Source of the DNA: CAJBVW01 sp964457335
GTDB lineage: Bacteria; Myxococcota_A; UBA796; SXON01
Assembly: GCA_964457335.1 (NCBI GenBank)
Contig: CAYWGD010000015.1
Span: forward strand, 1 to 64,000
Direction of reading: 5' to 3'
Length of the DNA stretch: 64,000 bases
Shown: positions 8,692 to 18,096 of the stretch, piece after piece
Position numbering within the stretch: the stretch's first letter is position 1
How the letters are laid out: each line of letters opens with the position of its first letter
Notes under the pieces: model-generated
What the model saw: only the letters and a program-made list of their open reading frames with translations
What the model was told of the DNA's origin: nothing
Database searches by the model: none
Made by a program: the position numbers and the translations under genes

Positions 8692-11600
8692 GGAGGCCCT
8701 CCGGTCGGGGCGAAGGGGGCCGCGACCGGCGCGAGGGTGTCCTCCTCGGCCGGGACGCGCGCGGTCGTGTCGGCGGCGGACTTGATGCCGTGCCGCGCCG
8801 CGACGTCGCGGGCCCGCGCGAGCGCGGAGGCGTCGGCCAGCGCGGCGGCCCGCTGCTGGAGCACCCACCAGAGGTCGTGGTGCTGCTGGCGCCCGAGCGC
8901 GCCGGCCTCGGCGAGGTCGAAGAGGCGGCGGGCCTCGGCGAGGCGGCCGCTCGCGACGGCCTGCCACGCGAACGCCGCGCGGATCCGCGGCTCCCAGCGC
9001 GGCGAGAGCCGCCGCAGGTAGCGCGCGCGCTGCCCGATCCACCACCGCCCGCGCACCCCCGCGCGGCCCGCGAGGCGACGCCGCGCGTCCACCACGAGGA
9101 GCCCGACGACGGCCGCCTCCACCCAGTCGAAGCGCACGTGGTAGCGGGCGCGGAGCTCCTCGCAGCGGCGCAGCTCGACGAGCGCGCCGTCGAGGTCGTC
9201 GCGCTCGAGCAGCATCTCGCCGAGGTAGCGCCGCGCCACGATGCCGCTCGAGTCCTGGCGCTGCTCGGCGTCCTCCGCCCAGCGCCGCGCCTCGGCGAGC
9301 GCCTCGTCGAGGTCGCCCGAGAGCCACGCGACCACGCCCGTCGCGCCGGTGAGCCAGGCCGCCGCGCGACGATCGCCGGTGGCGTCCACGAGGGCCTGGA
9401 GCCCCACGAGCAGGCGGCGCATCTCGGGCACGTTCGCGAGGTGGAAGCCGCCGACCCACACGACCGAGCTCGCGAGCGCGCCCAGGAAGGGGTCGCCGAC
9501 CCGGAGGAGGCGCTCCGAGGCGCCGAGCGCGTCCGCGAAGGCCTGCACGGTCTCCCCGCGCCAGAGCCGCGCCATGCCGATGTGGGCGAGCACGACCGCC
9601 GAGCCGACCGGATCGACCTCCTCGCGCAGCTCCGCGCGGAGCTCCTCCTCGGTTGCGCGGGCCGCGTCGTGCATACCGAGCGCGGTTCGGAACACGACCT
9701 CCATCGAGCGCACGCGTGCGCCGCGGGGATCCGCCTGGCGCCAGAGCGCGTAGATGCGCAGGAGCGGGCCGGTGTCCCAGCAGAAGTGCAGGTCGTAGAG
9801 GCGCTGGAAGATGCGCGCGAGGCGGGGGTCGGGGCGCGGCGGCAACGGCCGGTCGAAGCGGACGCGCATCGCGACGAGGAAGTCCTCGATCACGCCGCGC
9901 AGCCCGCCGGCGACGGGCCGGCCGAGGGCGGCGGCGGCCCGCGCGAAGGCGTCGATCGCCGGGACCGTGGCCCCGGAGCGGAACTCGATCTCCCCCTCGG
10001 CCTCCGCGCGGTCGGCGGCGCCGGCGGTCCCGTCCGACTCGAGCGCGCGCAGCCCCTCGCGGGCGGTCGGCACGTCGCGCGCGAGCGCCGCCACCTGCAG
10101 CGCGCGCAGGCGCTCGGTAGGCGTGCGCGGGGGCGGCCCGTTCGCGAGCAGCTCCAGCGCGACGGCGGGCTCCAGGCGCACGGCCTCCTCCACCGCGGCG
10201 TCGAGCACCTCGCCGAGCAGCGTCGGGTCGCGGCCCAGCATCGCGTAGCGGGCCACGAGCAGCGGCTCCTCGACGGGGTCGAGGCGCGCGGCGGCCTCGC
10301 GGCACCAGCGCTCGGCCTGCTCGCGCGGCGGCGTCGGCCCGGGGCGCGGGACCACCTCGGTGCCGTCCCAGCGCGCGGCGCCCCAGGCCTCGGCCTCGAG
10401 CGCGGCGTCGAGGAGCCGGTCCGGGCCGATGCCGAGGGCGCGGGCGAGGCGGGCGCCGAACGGGAGCCCGAGCACGCGCGCCGCGGCGAGGATCTCGGCG
10501 TCCGCGGGCGCGAGGCCGCCATCGTCGGCGAGGGGGGCCTCCGCGTCGGGCAGGCACACCTCGGCGGGCATCGCGTGGGGCGCGTCCGCGCGCGCCGTGC
10601 CGACGACGACGAGCGCCCGCGCCGTGACCAGCGACCCGAGGAAGCGCCGGCTGGACCCGTCGAGGCGGTCGAGGCCGTCCACGAGCACGAGCAGGGGGCG
10701 CGGGCAGGCCTCCAAAAGCCGCGTGAGGGCGAAGACGAGCCGCTCGGTCGGCGGTCGGGCCCGCGCGGCGGGGGTGCCGAGCCAGGTGCGGACGGCCGGC
10801 GCGGCGGCGGCGAGGGGCTCGCCCAAAGGGCCGAGCCGCTCCTTCACGCGCGCGAGCGCCTCGGCGTCGAGCGCGTCCATCGCGTCGACGGCGAGGGACA
10901 GCGCCCCGGAGAGCGGCTCGCCCGTGCTCCCCCAGTCCGCGCGCGCCCAGAGGGCCCAGCCGCCGTCGCGGACCTGGTGGTGGTGCAGCTCTTCGAGCGC
11001 GGCGCGGCCGGCCTCCGCGGGGCCCACGACGCCCACGGACGTGCCCGCGGCGACGTGCCGGAGGAGCGCGGCCATCACGGGCGACGGCACTGTGGCCGGG
11101 CCCTGGCGGCCCTGCGGGAGGTCGACGCGCCCGCGCAGGAAGCGGGTGAGCGCCACCCAGGAGCCGCGCGCGTCGGCGAGCTGCCCGAGCAGGCCGGCGG
11201 TGAGGAGGCGGTCGAGGCCGGCGTCGCCGACCGAGGCGGGCGGCGGCAGCGGCTCGGACGCGCGGAGCGCCTTCACGGTGTAGGGACGCCGGCCCGCGAG
11301 GAGCTCGTAGGTCGTCACCCACGCCGCGAAGCAGTCGGTGCGCGCGTCCGGGAGCCCGCCGCGGAACAGCGAGGGGTGCATGTAGTCGGGCGTCCCGGCG
11401 AACATGCCGGTCCCCTGCTCCAGCACGGGCCCGATGCGGCCCATGCCGTAGTCGAACACCCGAACGCGCCCCTCCTCGAGGAGCACGTTGTCGGGCTTGA
11501 TGTCCCCGTGCGCGAGCCCGCGGCGGTGGAGCGCGTCGAGCGCCGCGAAGAGCTGCGACGCGACGTCGAGCGACCGCCGCACGCCCATGGGCCCGAAGCT

Positions 11601-11876
11601 GCGCAGCCGGTCGCGCACCTCGATGCCCGGGACGTACTCGGACACGAGCCAGCCGTGCTCGCCGGTGACGCCCGCGTCGAGGAGCCCCACGAGGTTCGGG
11701 TGACGCGCGCGCATCGCGATCGACGCCTCGCGCCGGAAGGCGTCGTCCGACCCGATGGACGTGAAGAGCTTGACGGCGACGCGCCCGCCGCCGTCGAGGT
11801 CGCGGGCCACGTACACGCCGTGCTCCGCGCCGAGCGCGGACTCGAGCTCGTAGCGCCCGCCGAGCACCGTGCTCAC
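8688..11876 (-). CDS. Ser/Thr protein kinase fused to ATPase-like and helical-repeat regions
   Basis: A 1062-residue, probably cytoplasmic signalling protein. Residues 5-255 form a eukaryotic-type kinase domain with the ATP-binding Lys in VAVKLF (K36), catalytic loop HGDIKPDN (D125) and metal-binding DYG (142-144), so the kinase looks catalytically intact. Residues 275-450 resemble the AAA_16/STAND ATPase found in such kinases, with a good Walker B (PLLVLVDGLDRLD, near 400). Its Walker A, however, reads GPAEAGRA (285-292), where GxxxxGK[ST] is expected, so the essential Lys is Arg and the Ser/Thr is Ala. The C-terminal 600 residues are Ala/Leu/Arg-rich helical hairpins of TPR type, a likely protein-binding scaffold. 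GTG start at 11876. It overlaps both neighbours by four bases. Confidence 0.88.
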   Translation of the reverse strand: MSTVLGGRYELESALGAEHGVYVARDLDGGGRVAVKLFTSIGSDDAFRREASIAMRARHPNLVGLLDAGVTGEHGWLVSEYVPGIEVRDRLRSFGPMGVRRSLDVASQLFAALDALHRRGLAHGDIKPDNVLLEEGRVRVFDYGMGRIGPVLEQGTGMFAGTPDYMHPSLFRGGLPDARTDCFAAWVTTYELLAGRRPYTVKALRASEPLPPPASVGDAGLDRLLTAGLLGQLADARGSWVALTRFLRGRVDLPQGRQGPATVPSPVMAALLRHVAAGTSVGVVGPAEAGRAALEELHHHQVRDGGWALWARADWGSTGEPLSGALSLAVDAMDALDAEALARVKERLGPLGEPLAAAAPAVRTWLGTPAARARPPTERLVFALTRLLEACPRPLLVLVDGLDRLDGSSRRFLGSLVTARALVVVGTARADAPHAMPAEVCLPDAEAPLADDGGLAPADAEILAAARVLGLPFGARLARALGIGPDRLLDAALEAEAWGAARWDGTEVVPRPGPTPPREQAERWCREAAARLDPVEEPLLVARYAMLGRDPTLLGEVLDAAVEEAVRLEPAVALELLANGPPPRTPTERLRALQVAALARDVPTAREGLRALESDGTAGAADRAEAEGEIEFRSGATVPAIDAFARAAAALGRPVAGGLRGVIEDFLVAMRVRFDRPLPPRPDPRLARIFQRLYDLHFCWDTGPLLRIYALWRQADPRGARVRSMEVVFRTALGMHDAARATEEELRAELREEVDPVGSAVVLAHIGMARLWRGETVQAFADALGASERLLRVGDPFLGALASSVVWVGGFHLANVPEMRRLLVGLQALVDATGDRRAAAWLTGATGVVAWLSGDLDEALAEARRWAEDAEQRQDSSGIVARRYLGEMLLERDDLDGALVELRRCEELRARYHVRFDWVEAAVVGLLVVDARRRLAGRAGVRGRWWIGQRARYLRRLSPRWEPRIRAAFAWQAVASGRLAEARRLFDLAEAGALGRQQHHDLWWVLQQRAAALADASALARARDVAARHGIKSAADTTARVPAEEDTLAPVAAPFAPTGGPP

Positions 11877-14353
11877 GAGGGGCCCCGCTTCCAGGGGTCG
11901 TTGCCCCCGTACCAGGCCTGCGGCGGGAGCACCGGGATGGGCGCGGGGGCGCCCGGCGGCACGGGCCCCGCCGCCGCGGTCCACGCCGCGCGCGCGGCCC
12001 GCATCGCCGAGATGGCCGCGGCCTCCATGCACACGATGTCGAGCCCGTTGCGGGTCCAGTCCCCGGCGGGGAACACCCGGGAGGAGCCCTGGAGCGGCAG
12101 CCCGCTGATGGGCCGCAGCGCCCACTCCCCGACGCCGGGGTTGTAGAAGCGGTTGCGGGCCTTCGTGTTCCGCATCACCACGTACCGTACACGGCCTCGC
12201 ACGGACGCGGGGGGCGAGAGCAACGCCTCGCGTGGGATCCCGCGCGGATCCAGGAGCTCCGCGTACGCAGCCAGCTGGCGCACGGCCTGCGGTCCGAGCG
12301 AGCGGACGAGCGAGAGCTGGCGCAGGTAGCCGTACACGAGCCAGCGCCCCGCGACGACCCAGTCCTCCCAGCCCGTGCTCGACGTGGCGCGGCCCGCGGC
12401 CCACGTGCCGTCGGCGCGTCGCCGCCGCCAGGTGTCCTCGTCGTGGGGCCAGTGCCGCGCGTCCACCTCCACGTAGTCCTCGCGCCGGCCCAGGATCTCC
12501 GCGATCGCGGCCTTCACCTCGGCGGGCCAGCCGTAGGCGTCGTCGCGCGTGCGGCAGGCCCACAGGTCCGCGAACCCGCCGCACGTCTCGAGGATGGAGC
12601 CGGCGAAGGGCTCGTCGCGGTCCTCGAACGGCCGCTCGGCCGAGAACGTCCGCTCGGACCAGAGCCCGCAGGCATAGTCGGCGACCATGCAGAAGGGCCC
12701 CTCGAGCCCGCCGATCGCGCCGGTGGCGAGCGCCTCCCGCACGATCGGGGACCACCCGATGCGCTCGTCGAGCCAGATCACGAGCTCGAGCGTCTCGGTG
12801 CCGGTGTGCGAGACCGGCGCGAGCTGCGCACGCGCGGGCGCGAAGCCCTCGCCACGCAGGATCGCGGCGAGGGCGCCCGGCGCGCAGGTGGCGACCACCG
12901 CGTCGAGCCCGCTCACCACGTGCTCCTCGGGCACCGGCCCGAGGTCGTGCACGAGGCTCGGCGCGTGCGGCATCCCGAGGTCCGACACGACCCCGGGGGA
13001 GTGCGGCGCGCCCCCGTGGCCCTCGACCGGGCCCCAGCGGATCGTCGCGCCGTCGTCCTCGATCGCGACGGCGCGCCCCTCGTGCACGTGCAGCGTGACG
13101 CCGCCCCGGGTGGCCTCCGCGGCCGCGGCCAGCCGCTGCCACATGCGGAGCCACAAGGACTGGAAGCGCTGCCCGTCGACGCTCCACATCCGCGCCGAGC
13201 GCGGGTTGCGGTAGCAGAACACGAGCGAGCGCAGCGCCTGGGCGGCGTCGTAGGAGAAGGGCGACGCGAAGGTGGCGTCGGGCGCGAAGCGGAAGTGCAG
13301 GGAGCGCCAGGCCGGGTAGCGGCCGGTCGCGAGGCGGGCGAGGGCCGCCGGAGCCTCGCGGAGCAGGCGCTCGATCTCCCGGTAGACGAGCCGCGCGTCG
13401 TCGAAGCGCGGGCGCCAGGCCTCCGGGAGCAGGTCGCGGATCGGCGCGGCCCGCTCGTCCGTCTCCAACAGCCCCTCGGCCAGCTGCACGAGCGCGCCCG
13501 AGCGCTGGATCTCCCGGAACGCCTCGAGCAGCCAGGAGTGATCGGGCCCGCCGCGCTCCACGAAGCCCCGCGCCCACTTGGAGACCCAGGCGGCCGCCCA
13601 CACGTCGTACTCGACCTCGGTGAGGGGCCGCCGCACGCCGTCGACCTCGACGGTGGCCGTCTCCGGGTTCACGCGCAATGACGCGAGCGTGGCCCCGACG
13701 AGCGCGAGCCGCATCTCCACGTCGAGCTCGTGGGTGAACAACATGTCCGCGAACACGAGCGGGTCCGCCTCGGGCACGAGCCGCCCGAAGAGGCGCTCGA
13801 ACACGGCCACGAAGGGGTGCAACAACGGCGTCTCGCCGAGCCGGAGCAGCGCCCGCCCGGGCTCGGTGCGGGCGGAGTCGGGGTGCTTCGGGTCGCAGAG
13901 CCCGATGATGGCGATGCCGGGGCCGCCCGGGGAGGGGTCGTCGAGCAGGCCCTGGAAGGCCCCGAGGTGGCTCGCGCCGCCGACGGGACGCAGCTCGAGC
14001 GCGGTCCCGGTGCCGTCGTCCCCGAGCATCCGCCGGAGGTTCGGGTACTCCCAGAGGATGTGGTAGCCGTGCGGGACGCAGCCGCTCCACGGGAGCATCG
14101 GCCCGTAGAAGTGCCGGCGGTCGAGCCCGTTCTCGGGGTCGATCCACCCGGTGTAGGTCCGGCTCATCGCCTTGCCGCCCAGGCCGCTGCCGTTTCCGCC
14201 CGGGTGGGGCGCCAGCATCGCGACGAAGTGGAGCTCGAGGCGCGGCGGATCCGGCTGGAGGGAGCGGGCGCTCCAGAGCTCGACGAGGTGCCATGCGGTC
14301 GAGAGCCCCGCGACCCCTCCGCCGATCACCCCGACGCGAACCGTCTCCGACAT
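11873..14353 (-). CDS. Large FAD-dependent amine-oxidase-family oxidoreductase, first gene of kinase cassette
   Basis: An 826-residue flavoprotein. The N-terminus has the dinucleotide motif VGVIGGGVAGLSTAWHL, and the C-terminus has the matching flavin-closing segment FPAGDWTRNGLDIVCMEAA, as in amine oxidase and phytoene-desaturase-like enzymes. At 826 residues it is far longer than the usual 450-550, with a large central insertion that has no recognised domain. There is no signal peptide. The start at 14353 is supported by GGAGG ending a few bases upstream. It is the first gene of a three-gene coupled set with the kinase and the unknown helical protein. Its substrate is unknown; desaturation or oxidation of an isoprenoid or amine would fit the family. 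Confidence 0.85.
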   Translation of the reverse strand: MSETVRVGVIGGGVAGLSTAWHLVELWSARSLQPDPPRLELHFVAMLAPHPGGNGSGLGGKAMSRTYTGWIDPENGLDRRHFYGPMLPWSGCVPHGYHILWEYPNLRRMLGDDGTGTALELRPVGGASHLGAFQGLLDDPSPGGPGIAIIGLCDPKHPDSARTEPGRALLRLGETPLLHPFVAVFERLFGRLVPEADPLVFADMLFTHELDVEMRLALVGATLASLRVNPETATVEVDGVRRPLTEVEYDVWAAAWVSKWARGFVERGGPDHSWLLEAFREIQRSGALVQLAEGLLETDERAAPIRDLLPEAWRPRFDDARLVYREIERLLREAPAALARLATGRYPAWRSLHFRFAPDATFASPFSYDAAQALRSLVFCYRNPRSARMWSVDGQRFQSLWLRMWQRLAAAAEATRGGVTLHVHEGRAVAIEDDGATIRWGPVEGHGGAPHSPGVVSDLGMPHAPSLVHDLGPVPEEHVVSGLDAVVATCAPGALAAILRGEGFAPARAQLAPVSHTGTETLELVIWLDERIGWSPIVREALATGAIGGLEGPFCMVADYACGLWSERTFSAERPFEDRDEPFAGSILETCGGFADLWACRTRDDAYGWPAEVKAAIAEILGRREDYVEVDARHWPHDEDTWRRRRADGTWAAGRATSSTGWEDWVVAGRWLVYGYLRQLSLVRSLGPQAVRQLAAYAELLDPRGIPREALLSPPASVRGRVRYVVMRNTKARNRFYNPGVGEWALRPISGLPLQGSSRVFPAGDWTRNGLDIVCMEAAAISAMRAARAAWTAAAGPVPPGAPAPIPVLPPQAWYGGNDPWKRGPS

Positions 14354-14447
14354 CGGTCCTCCGGGTGGCACCATCGTACACCCCGTCGCCACCCGCCTCC
14401 CCCCGGGCGGGGGGGCCGGGCGGCCGGGATCCCGGCGCGGCCGCGGA

Positions 14448-15221
14448 TCACTCGCCGATGCGGACCAGCGCCGAGACGGGGGCGTGATCGGAGAGCGAGG
14501 CGTCGCGCTCGATGCTCGACTCGACCACCCGGACCTCCGGCGTGGCGAACAGGTAGTCGATGCGCCAGCCCACGTCCTTGGCCCGCGCCTGCCCCCGCGC
14601 CGACCACCACGAGTACGCCTGGGAGGTCGGGTTCGCGACGCGGAACACGTCCTGCCAGCCCGTGGCGAACAGCCGCGTCATCCAGTCGCGCTCCTCGGGG
14701 AGGAAGCCGGAGTTCTTCTCGTTCTGCTTCGCGTTCCGGATGTCCATCGGCGTGTGGGCGATGTTGATGTCGCCGCACACGAGCGTGGGCCGGCCGCTCG
14801 CCCGGCGCTCGGCGAGCCAGCCCCACATGTGGTCCATGTACGCGAACTTCCAGGCCTGCCGCTCGGGGCCCGACGAGCCCGACGGCAGGTACACGCTCCA
14901 CACGTCCAGGTTCGCGAGGTGCGCGCCGGCGACGCGCCCTTCGGCGTCCCCCCGCGCGTGGCCGGACCCGCTCGTGAACTGCGCCGGATGGGCGTCGCGC
15001 ACCCACACGGCCGTGCCCGAGTAGCCCTTCTTCTCGGCGATGCTCCACACCACCCGCCAGCCCGGCGGCGCCCAGAGCGCCGGGTCCAGGCAGTCCTGGT
15101 CGGCGCGGACCTCCTGGAGGCAGAGCACGTCCGGCTCCGCCCGGGCGAGCCAGTCGCGGAAGCCGCGGCGATCCGCCGAGCGGAGGCCGTTCGCGTTGAG
15201 GGTCGTGATCTTGTAGAGCAT
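14448..15221 (-). CDS. xthA: Exodeoxyribonuclease III
   Basis: A 257-residue exonuclease III/AP endonuclease that cuts at abasic sites in base-excision repair. The family's active-site segments are all present: LNANGLRS near the start, LCLQEVRA (metal-binding Glu), GDINIAHTPMDIRNAKQN, and the C-terminal SDHAPV with the catalytic Asp-His pair. Length is close to the usual 250-270. The ATG at 15221 is the only start consistent with the conserved N-terminal strand. It is divergent from sucA, with 124 bp between them holding a symmetrical ATAGTA/TACTAT that could serve as -10 elements in both directions. Confidence 0.95.
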   Translation of the reverse strand: MLYKITTLNANGLRSADRRGFRDWLARAEPDVLCLQEVRADQDCLDPALWAPPGWRVVWSIAEKKGYSGTAVWVRDAHPAQFTSGSGHARGDAEGRVAGAHLANLDVWSVYLPSGSSGPERQAWKFAYMDHMWGWLAERRASGRPTLVCGDINIAHTPMDIRNAKQNEKNSGFLPEERDWMTRLFATGWQDVFRVANPTSQAYSWWSARGQARAKDVGWRIDYLFATPEVRVVESSIERDASLSDHAPVSALVRIGE

Positions 15222-15345
15222 GGCGCCGTCCGCCCTATCGCGCCGCGAGCGCCGCGTGCGCTCCGCGCGCGCGAGGAGCGGCGTAGCGCGGCTCACGATA
15301 GTAGGCCCGCCGCCCACCGACGGCCGCGAGGCCCGGAGACCGCCC

Positions 15346-18003
15346 ATGGAACGGGACGACCACCTCACCGGCGACAACGCCGCCTACCTGGAAGAGCTCC
15401 TGCTGAACGGCGAGGCCCCGGCCGGCCCGTCGTTCGCGGCCCGGAGCATCTTCCACGCCCGCGGCGGCACCACACCCGACCTCGCGGCGGCCGAGCGCCA
15501 GGCCAAGGTCGCGCGGCTCATCAACGCCTACCGGGTGCACGGCCACTGGGCCGCGGACATCGATCCCCTCGACACGAAGGAGATCTCCAAGCACCCCGAG
15601 CTCGACCCCACGTTCTACGGCCTCACCGACGCCGACATGGACGTGGTCGTCTCCACGAGCCCGCTCTACGGGATGCCCCCGCACGCCTCCGTCCGCGAGA
15701 TCCTCGCGCGGCTCCAGCAGGTGTACTGCGGCACCGTCGGCGTCGAGTTCATGAACGTGATCGACCCCGAGGCCAAGCGCTGGGTGCAGCACCGCTTCGA
15801 GACGATGGTGCACGAGCCGCCGATGGACCGCGAGTCCCAGGTCCGCGTGCTCGAGATGCTGACGCGCGCCGACGGCTTCGAGCGCTTCCTCGGCACGAAG
15901 TTCATCGGGAACAAGCGGTTTTCGCTCGAGGGCGCCGAGTCCCTCATCCCGCTCCTCGACCTCTCGCTCACCGAGGCCGGCAAGCACGGCGTGAAGGAGA
16001 TCGTCATCGGCATGGCCCACCGCGGCCGGCTGAACGTGCTCCTCAACATCCTTCACAAGCCGCCCGCGCAGATGCTGGCCGAGTTCGCCGATCACTCCGC
16101 CCACGACGACGAGATCGGCTCCGGCGACGTGAAGTACCACCTCGGCTACTCCACCGAGCACACCACGCCGCTCGGCCACACCCTCCACCTCTCGCTCGCG
16201 TTCAACCCCTCCCACCTCGAGGCGGTCAACCCCGTGGTCGAGGGCCGCGTGCGCGCCAAGCAGGACCGCGACCGCGACGCCGAGCACGCCCGCACCATGC
16301 CGCTCCTCATCCACGGGGACGCGGCCTTCGCCGGCCAGGGGCTGAACGCCGAGGTGCTCAACCTCTCGGCGCTCCGGGGCTACCGCACCGGCGGCACGCT
16401 GCACGTCGTGGTCAACAACCAGGTCGGCTTCACGACGAGCCCGTCCGACGCGCGCTCGACGCCCTACGCCACGGACATCGCCCGCATGCTCGGCGTGCCG
16501 ATCTTCCACCTCAACGGCGAGGACCCGGAGTCGGTCGCCCGTATCGTGGCCTTCGCGATGGAGTGGCGGGCCACGTTCAAGCGCGACGTGGTGCTCGACG
16601 TGTACTGCTTCCGCAAGCACGGCCACAACGAGATGGACGAGCCGGCGTTCACCCAGCCGCTCATGTACCAGAAGATCGGCCAGCACCCGGGCGTGCGCGA
16701 GGTCTACCTCCGCTCGCTCGTGCAGCGCGGCGTCGTGACGCGCGAGGACGCCGAGCGGATGATGGAGGCCTTCCACGCCGAGCTCGACGCCGCGCTCGCC
16801 CTGGCGAACGTCCCCAAGGCGCCGAGCCCCATGGGCGGCCTCTGGAAGGGCTACCACAGCGACGAGCCCGACGTCGTCGACACCACGGTGCCGGAGGCCC
16901 GGCTCAAGGAGCTCCTGCACGCGCTCAACCGCGTTCCGACCGAGTTCCACCCGAACCCGAAGATCAAGCGCATCTTCAAGCTCCGGGAGGAGCAGGCCGA
17001 CCTCGACCGTCCGCTCGACTGGGCGGCCGGCGAGCTCCTCGCCTACGCGACGCTCGTCACGCAGGGGCACCCGGTGCGCATCTCCGGCCAGGACGTGCAG
17101 CGCGGTACCTTCTCGCACCGCCACGCCGTGCTCGTGGACGTGGAGAACGGCACCCCCTACGCCCCGCTCGCGAACCTCGCGCCCGAGCAGGGCCGCTTCG
17201 ACTGCTACAATTCGCTGCTCTCCGAGGCGGCGGTCCTCGGCTTCGACTACGGCTACTCGCTCGACTACCCCGAGGCGCTCGTCATCTGGGAGGCCCAGTT
17301 CGGCGACTTCGTGAACGGCGCCCAGATCATCATCGACAACTTCATCGTGTCCGCCGAGGCCAAGTGGAACCGCCTCTCCGGCGTCGTGTTGCTGTTGCCG
17401 CACGGCTACGAGGGCCAGGGCCCCGAGCACAGCTCCGGCCGCATGGAGCGCTTCCTGCAGTCCTGCGCGCAGGACAACATCCAGGTGGTCAACTGCACCA
17501 CGCCGGCGCAGATGTTCCACCTGCTGCGCCGCCAGGTGATGCGCACCGTCCGCGATCCGCTGGTGGTCTTCACGCCGAAGAGCCTGCTCCGGCACCCGCA
17601 GGCCACCTCGTCGCTCGCCGACCTCGCCGCCGGCGGCTTCCAGGCCGTCATCCCCGACGGCGCGGGCAGGAAGCGGCTCGTGTTCTGCTCGGGCAAGGTC
17701 TACTACGACCTGCTCGAGAAGCGCGCGGACAAGGACGTGGCGCTCGTCCGGGTGGAGGAGCTCTACCCCTTCCCGCTCGCCCGCATCCGCGAGGAGATCG
17801 CGAAGCACCCCGGCGCCTCCCTCGTGTGGTGCCAGGAGGAGCCCAAGAACATGGGCCCCTGGCCCTTCGTGGCGCTCGAGCTGATGGAGGCCGGCATCCG
17901 CATGGAGTACGCCGGCCGCGCCGCCAGCGCGTCGCCCGCCACGGGCTTCCACGGCCGCCACGAGCGCGAGCAGCGCGAGCTCGTGGACAAGGCGCTCGGG
18001 TAG
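15346..18003 (+). CDS. sucA: 2-oxoglutarate dehydrogenase E1 component
   Basis: An 885-residue thiamine-diphosphate-dependent E1 that decarboxylates 2-oxoglutarate and transfers the succinyl group to the E2 lipoyl arm in the TCA cycle. Visible features are the N-terminal NAAYLEELLLNGE (the E2-docking region of SucA), GMAHRGRLNVL, the ThDP segment HGDAAFAGQG and the following VVVNNQVGFTTSP, and RKHGHNEMDEPAFTQPLMY. It is slightly shorter than the E. coli enzyme (about 930). Unusually, no E2 (sucB) or E3 gene follows; the next genes are secreted proteins, so the complex must be encoded elsewhere. The start at ATG 15346 excludes an upstream Arg-rich reading. Confidence 0.95.
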   Translation: MERDDHLTGDNAAYLEELLLNGEAPAGPSFAARSIFHARGGTTPDLAAAERQAKVARLINAYRVHGHWAADIDPLDTKEISKHPELDPTFYGLTDADMDVVVSTSPLYGMPPHASVREILARLQQVYCGTVGVEFMNVIDPEAKRWVQHRFETMVHEPPMDRESQVRVLEMLTRADGFERFLGTKFIGNKRFSLEGAESLIPLLDLSLTEAGKHGVKEIVIGMAHRGRLNVLLNILHKPPAQMLAEFADHSAHDDEIGSGDVKYHLGYSTEHTTPLGHTLHLSLAFNPSHLEAVNPVVEGRVRAKQDRDRDAEHARTMPLLIHGDAAFAGQGLNAEVLNLSALRGYRTGGTLHVVVNNQVGFTTSPSDARSTPYATDIARMLGVPIFHLNGEDPESVARIVAFAMEWRATFKRDVVLDVYCFRKHGHNEMDEPAFTQPLMYQKIGQHPGVREVYLRSLVQRGVVTREDAERMMEAFHAELDAALALANVPKAPSPMGGLWKGYHSDEPDVVDTTVPEARLKELLHALNRVPTEFHPNPKIKRIFKLREEQADLDRPLDWAAGELLAYATLVTQGHPVRISGQDVQRGTFSHRHAVLVDVENGTPYAPLANLAPEQGRFDCYNSLLSEAAVLGFDYGYSLDYPEALVIWEAQFGDFVNGAQIIIDNFIVSAEAKWNRLSGVVLLLPHGYEGQGPEHSSGRMERFLQSCAQDNIQVVNCTTPAQMFHLLRRQVMRTVRDPLVVFTPKSLLRHPQATSSLADLAAGGFQAVIPDGAGRKRLVFCSGKVYYDLLEKRADKDVALVRVEELYPFPLARIREEIAKHPGASLVWCQEEPKNMGPWPFVALELMEAGIRMEYAGRAASASPATGFHGRHEREQRELVDKALG

Positions 18004-18096
18004 CGCCGGGGCGCGGTCCACGGCTCCGCCGAACAGAACTGTTCGCCGTCCGGACGGCCCCAGTCCGCTACCTCATGGGCCTCGTTCGGAGCGCCC

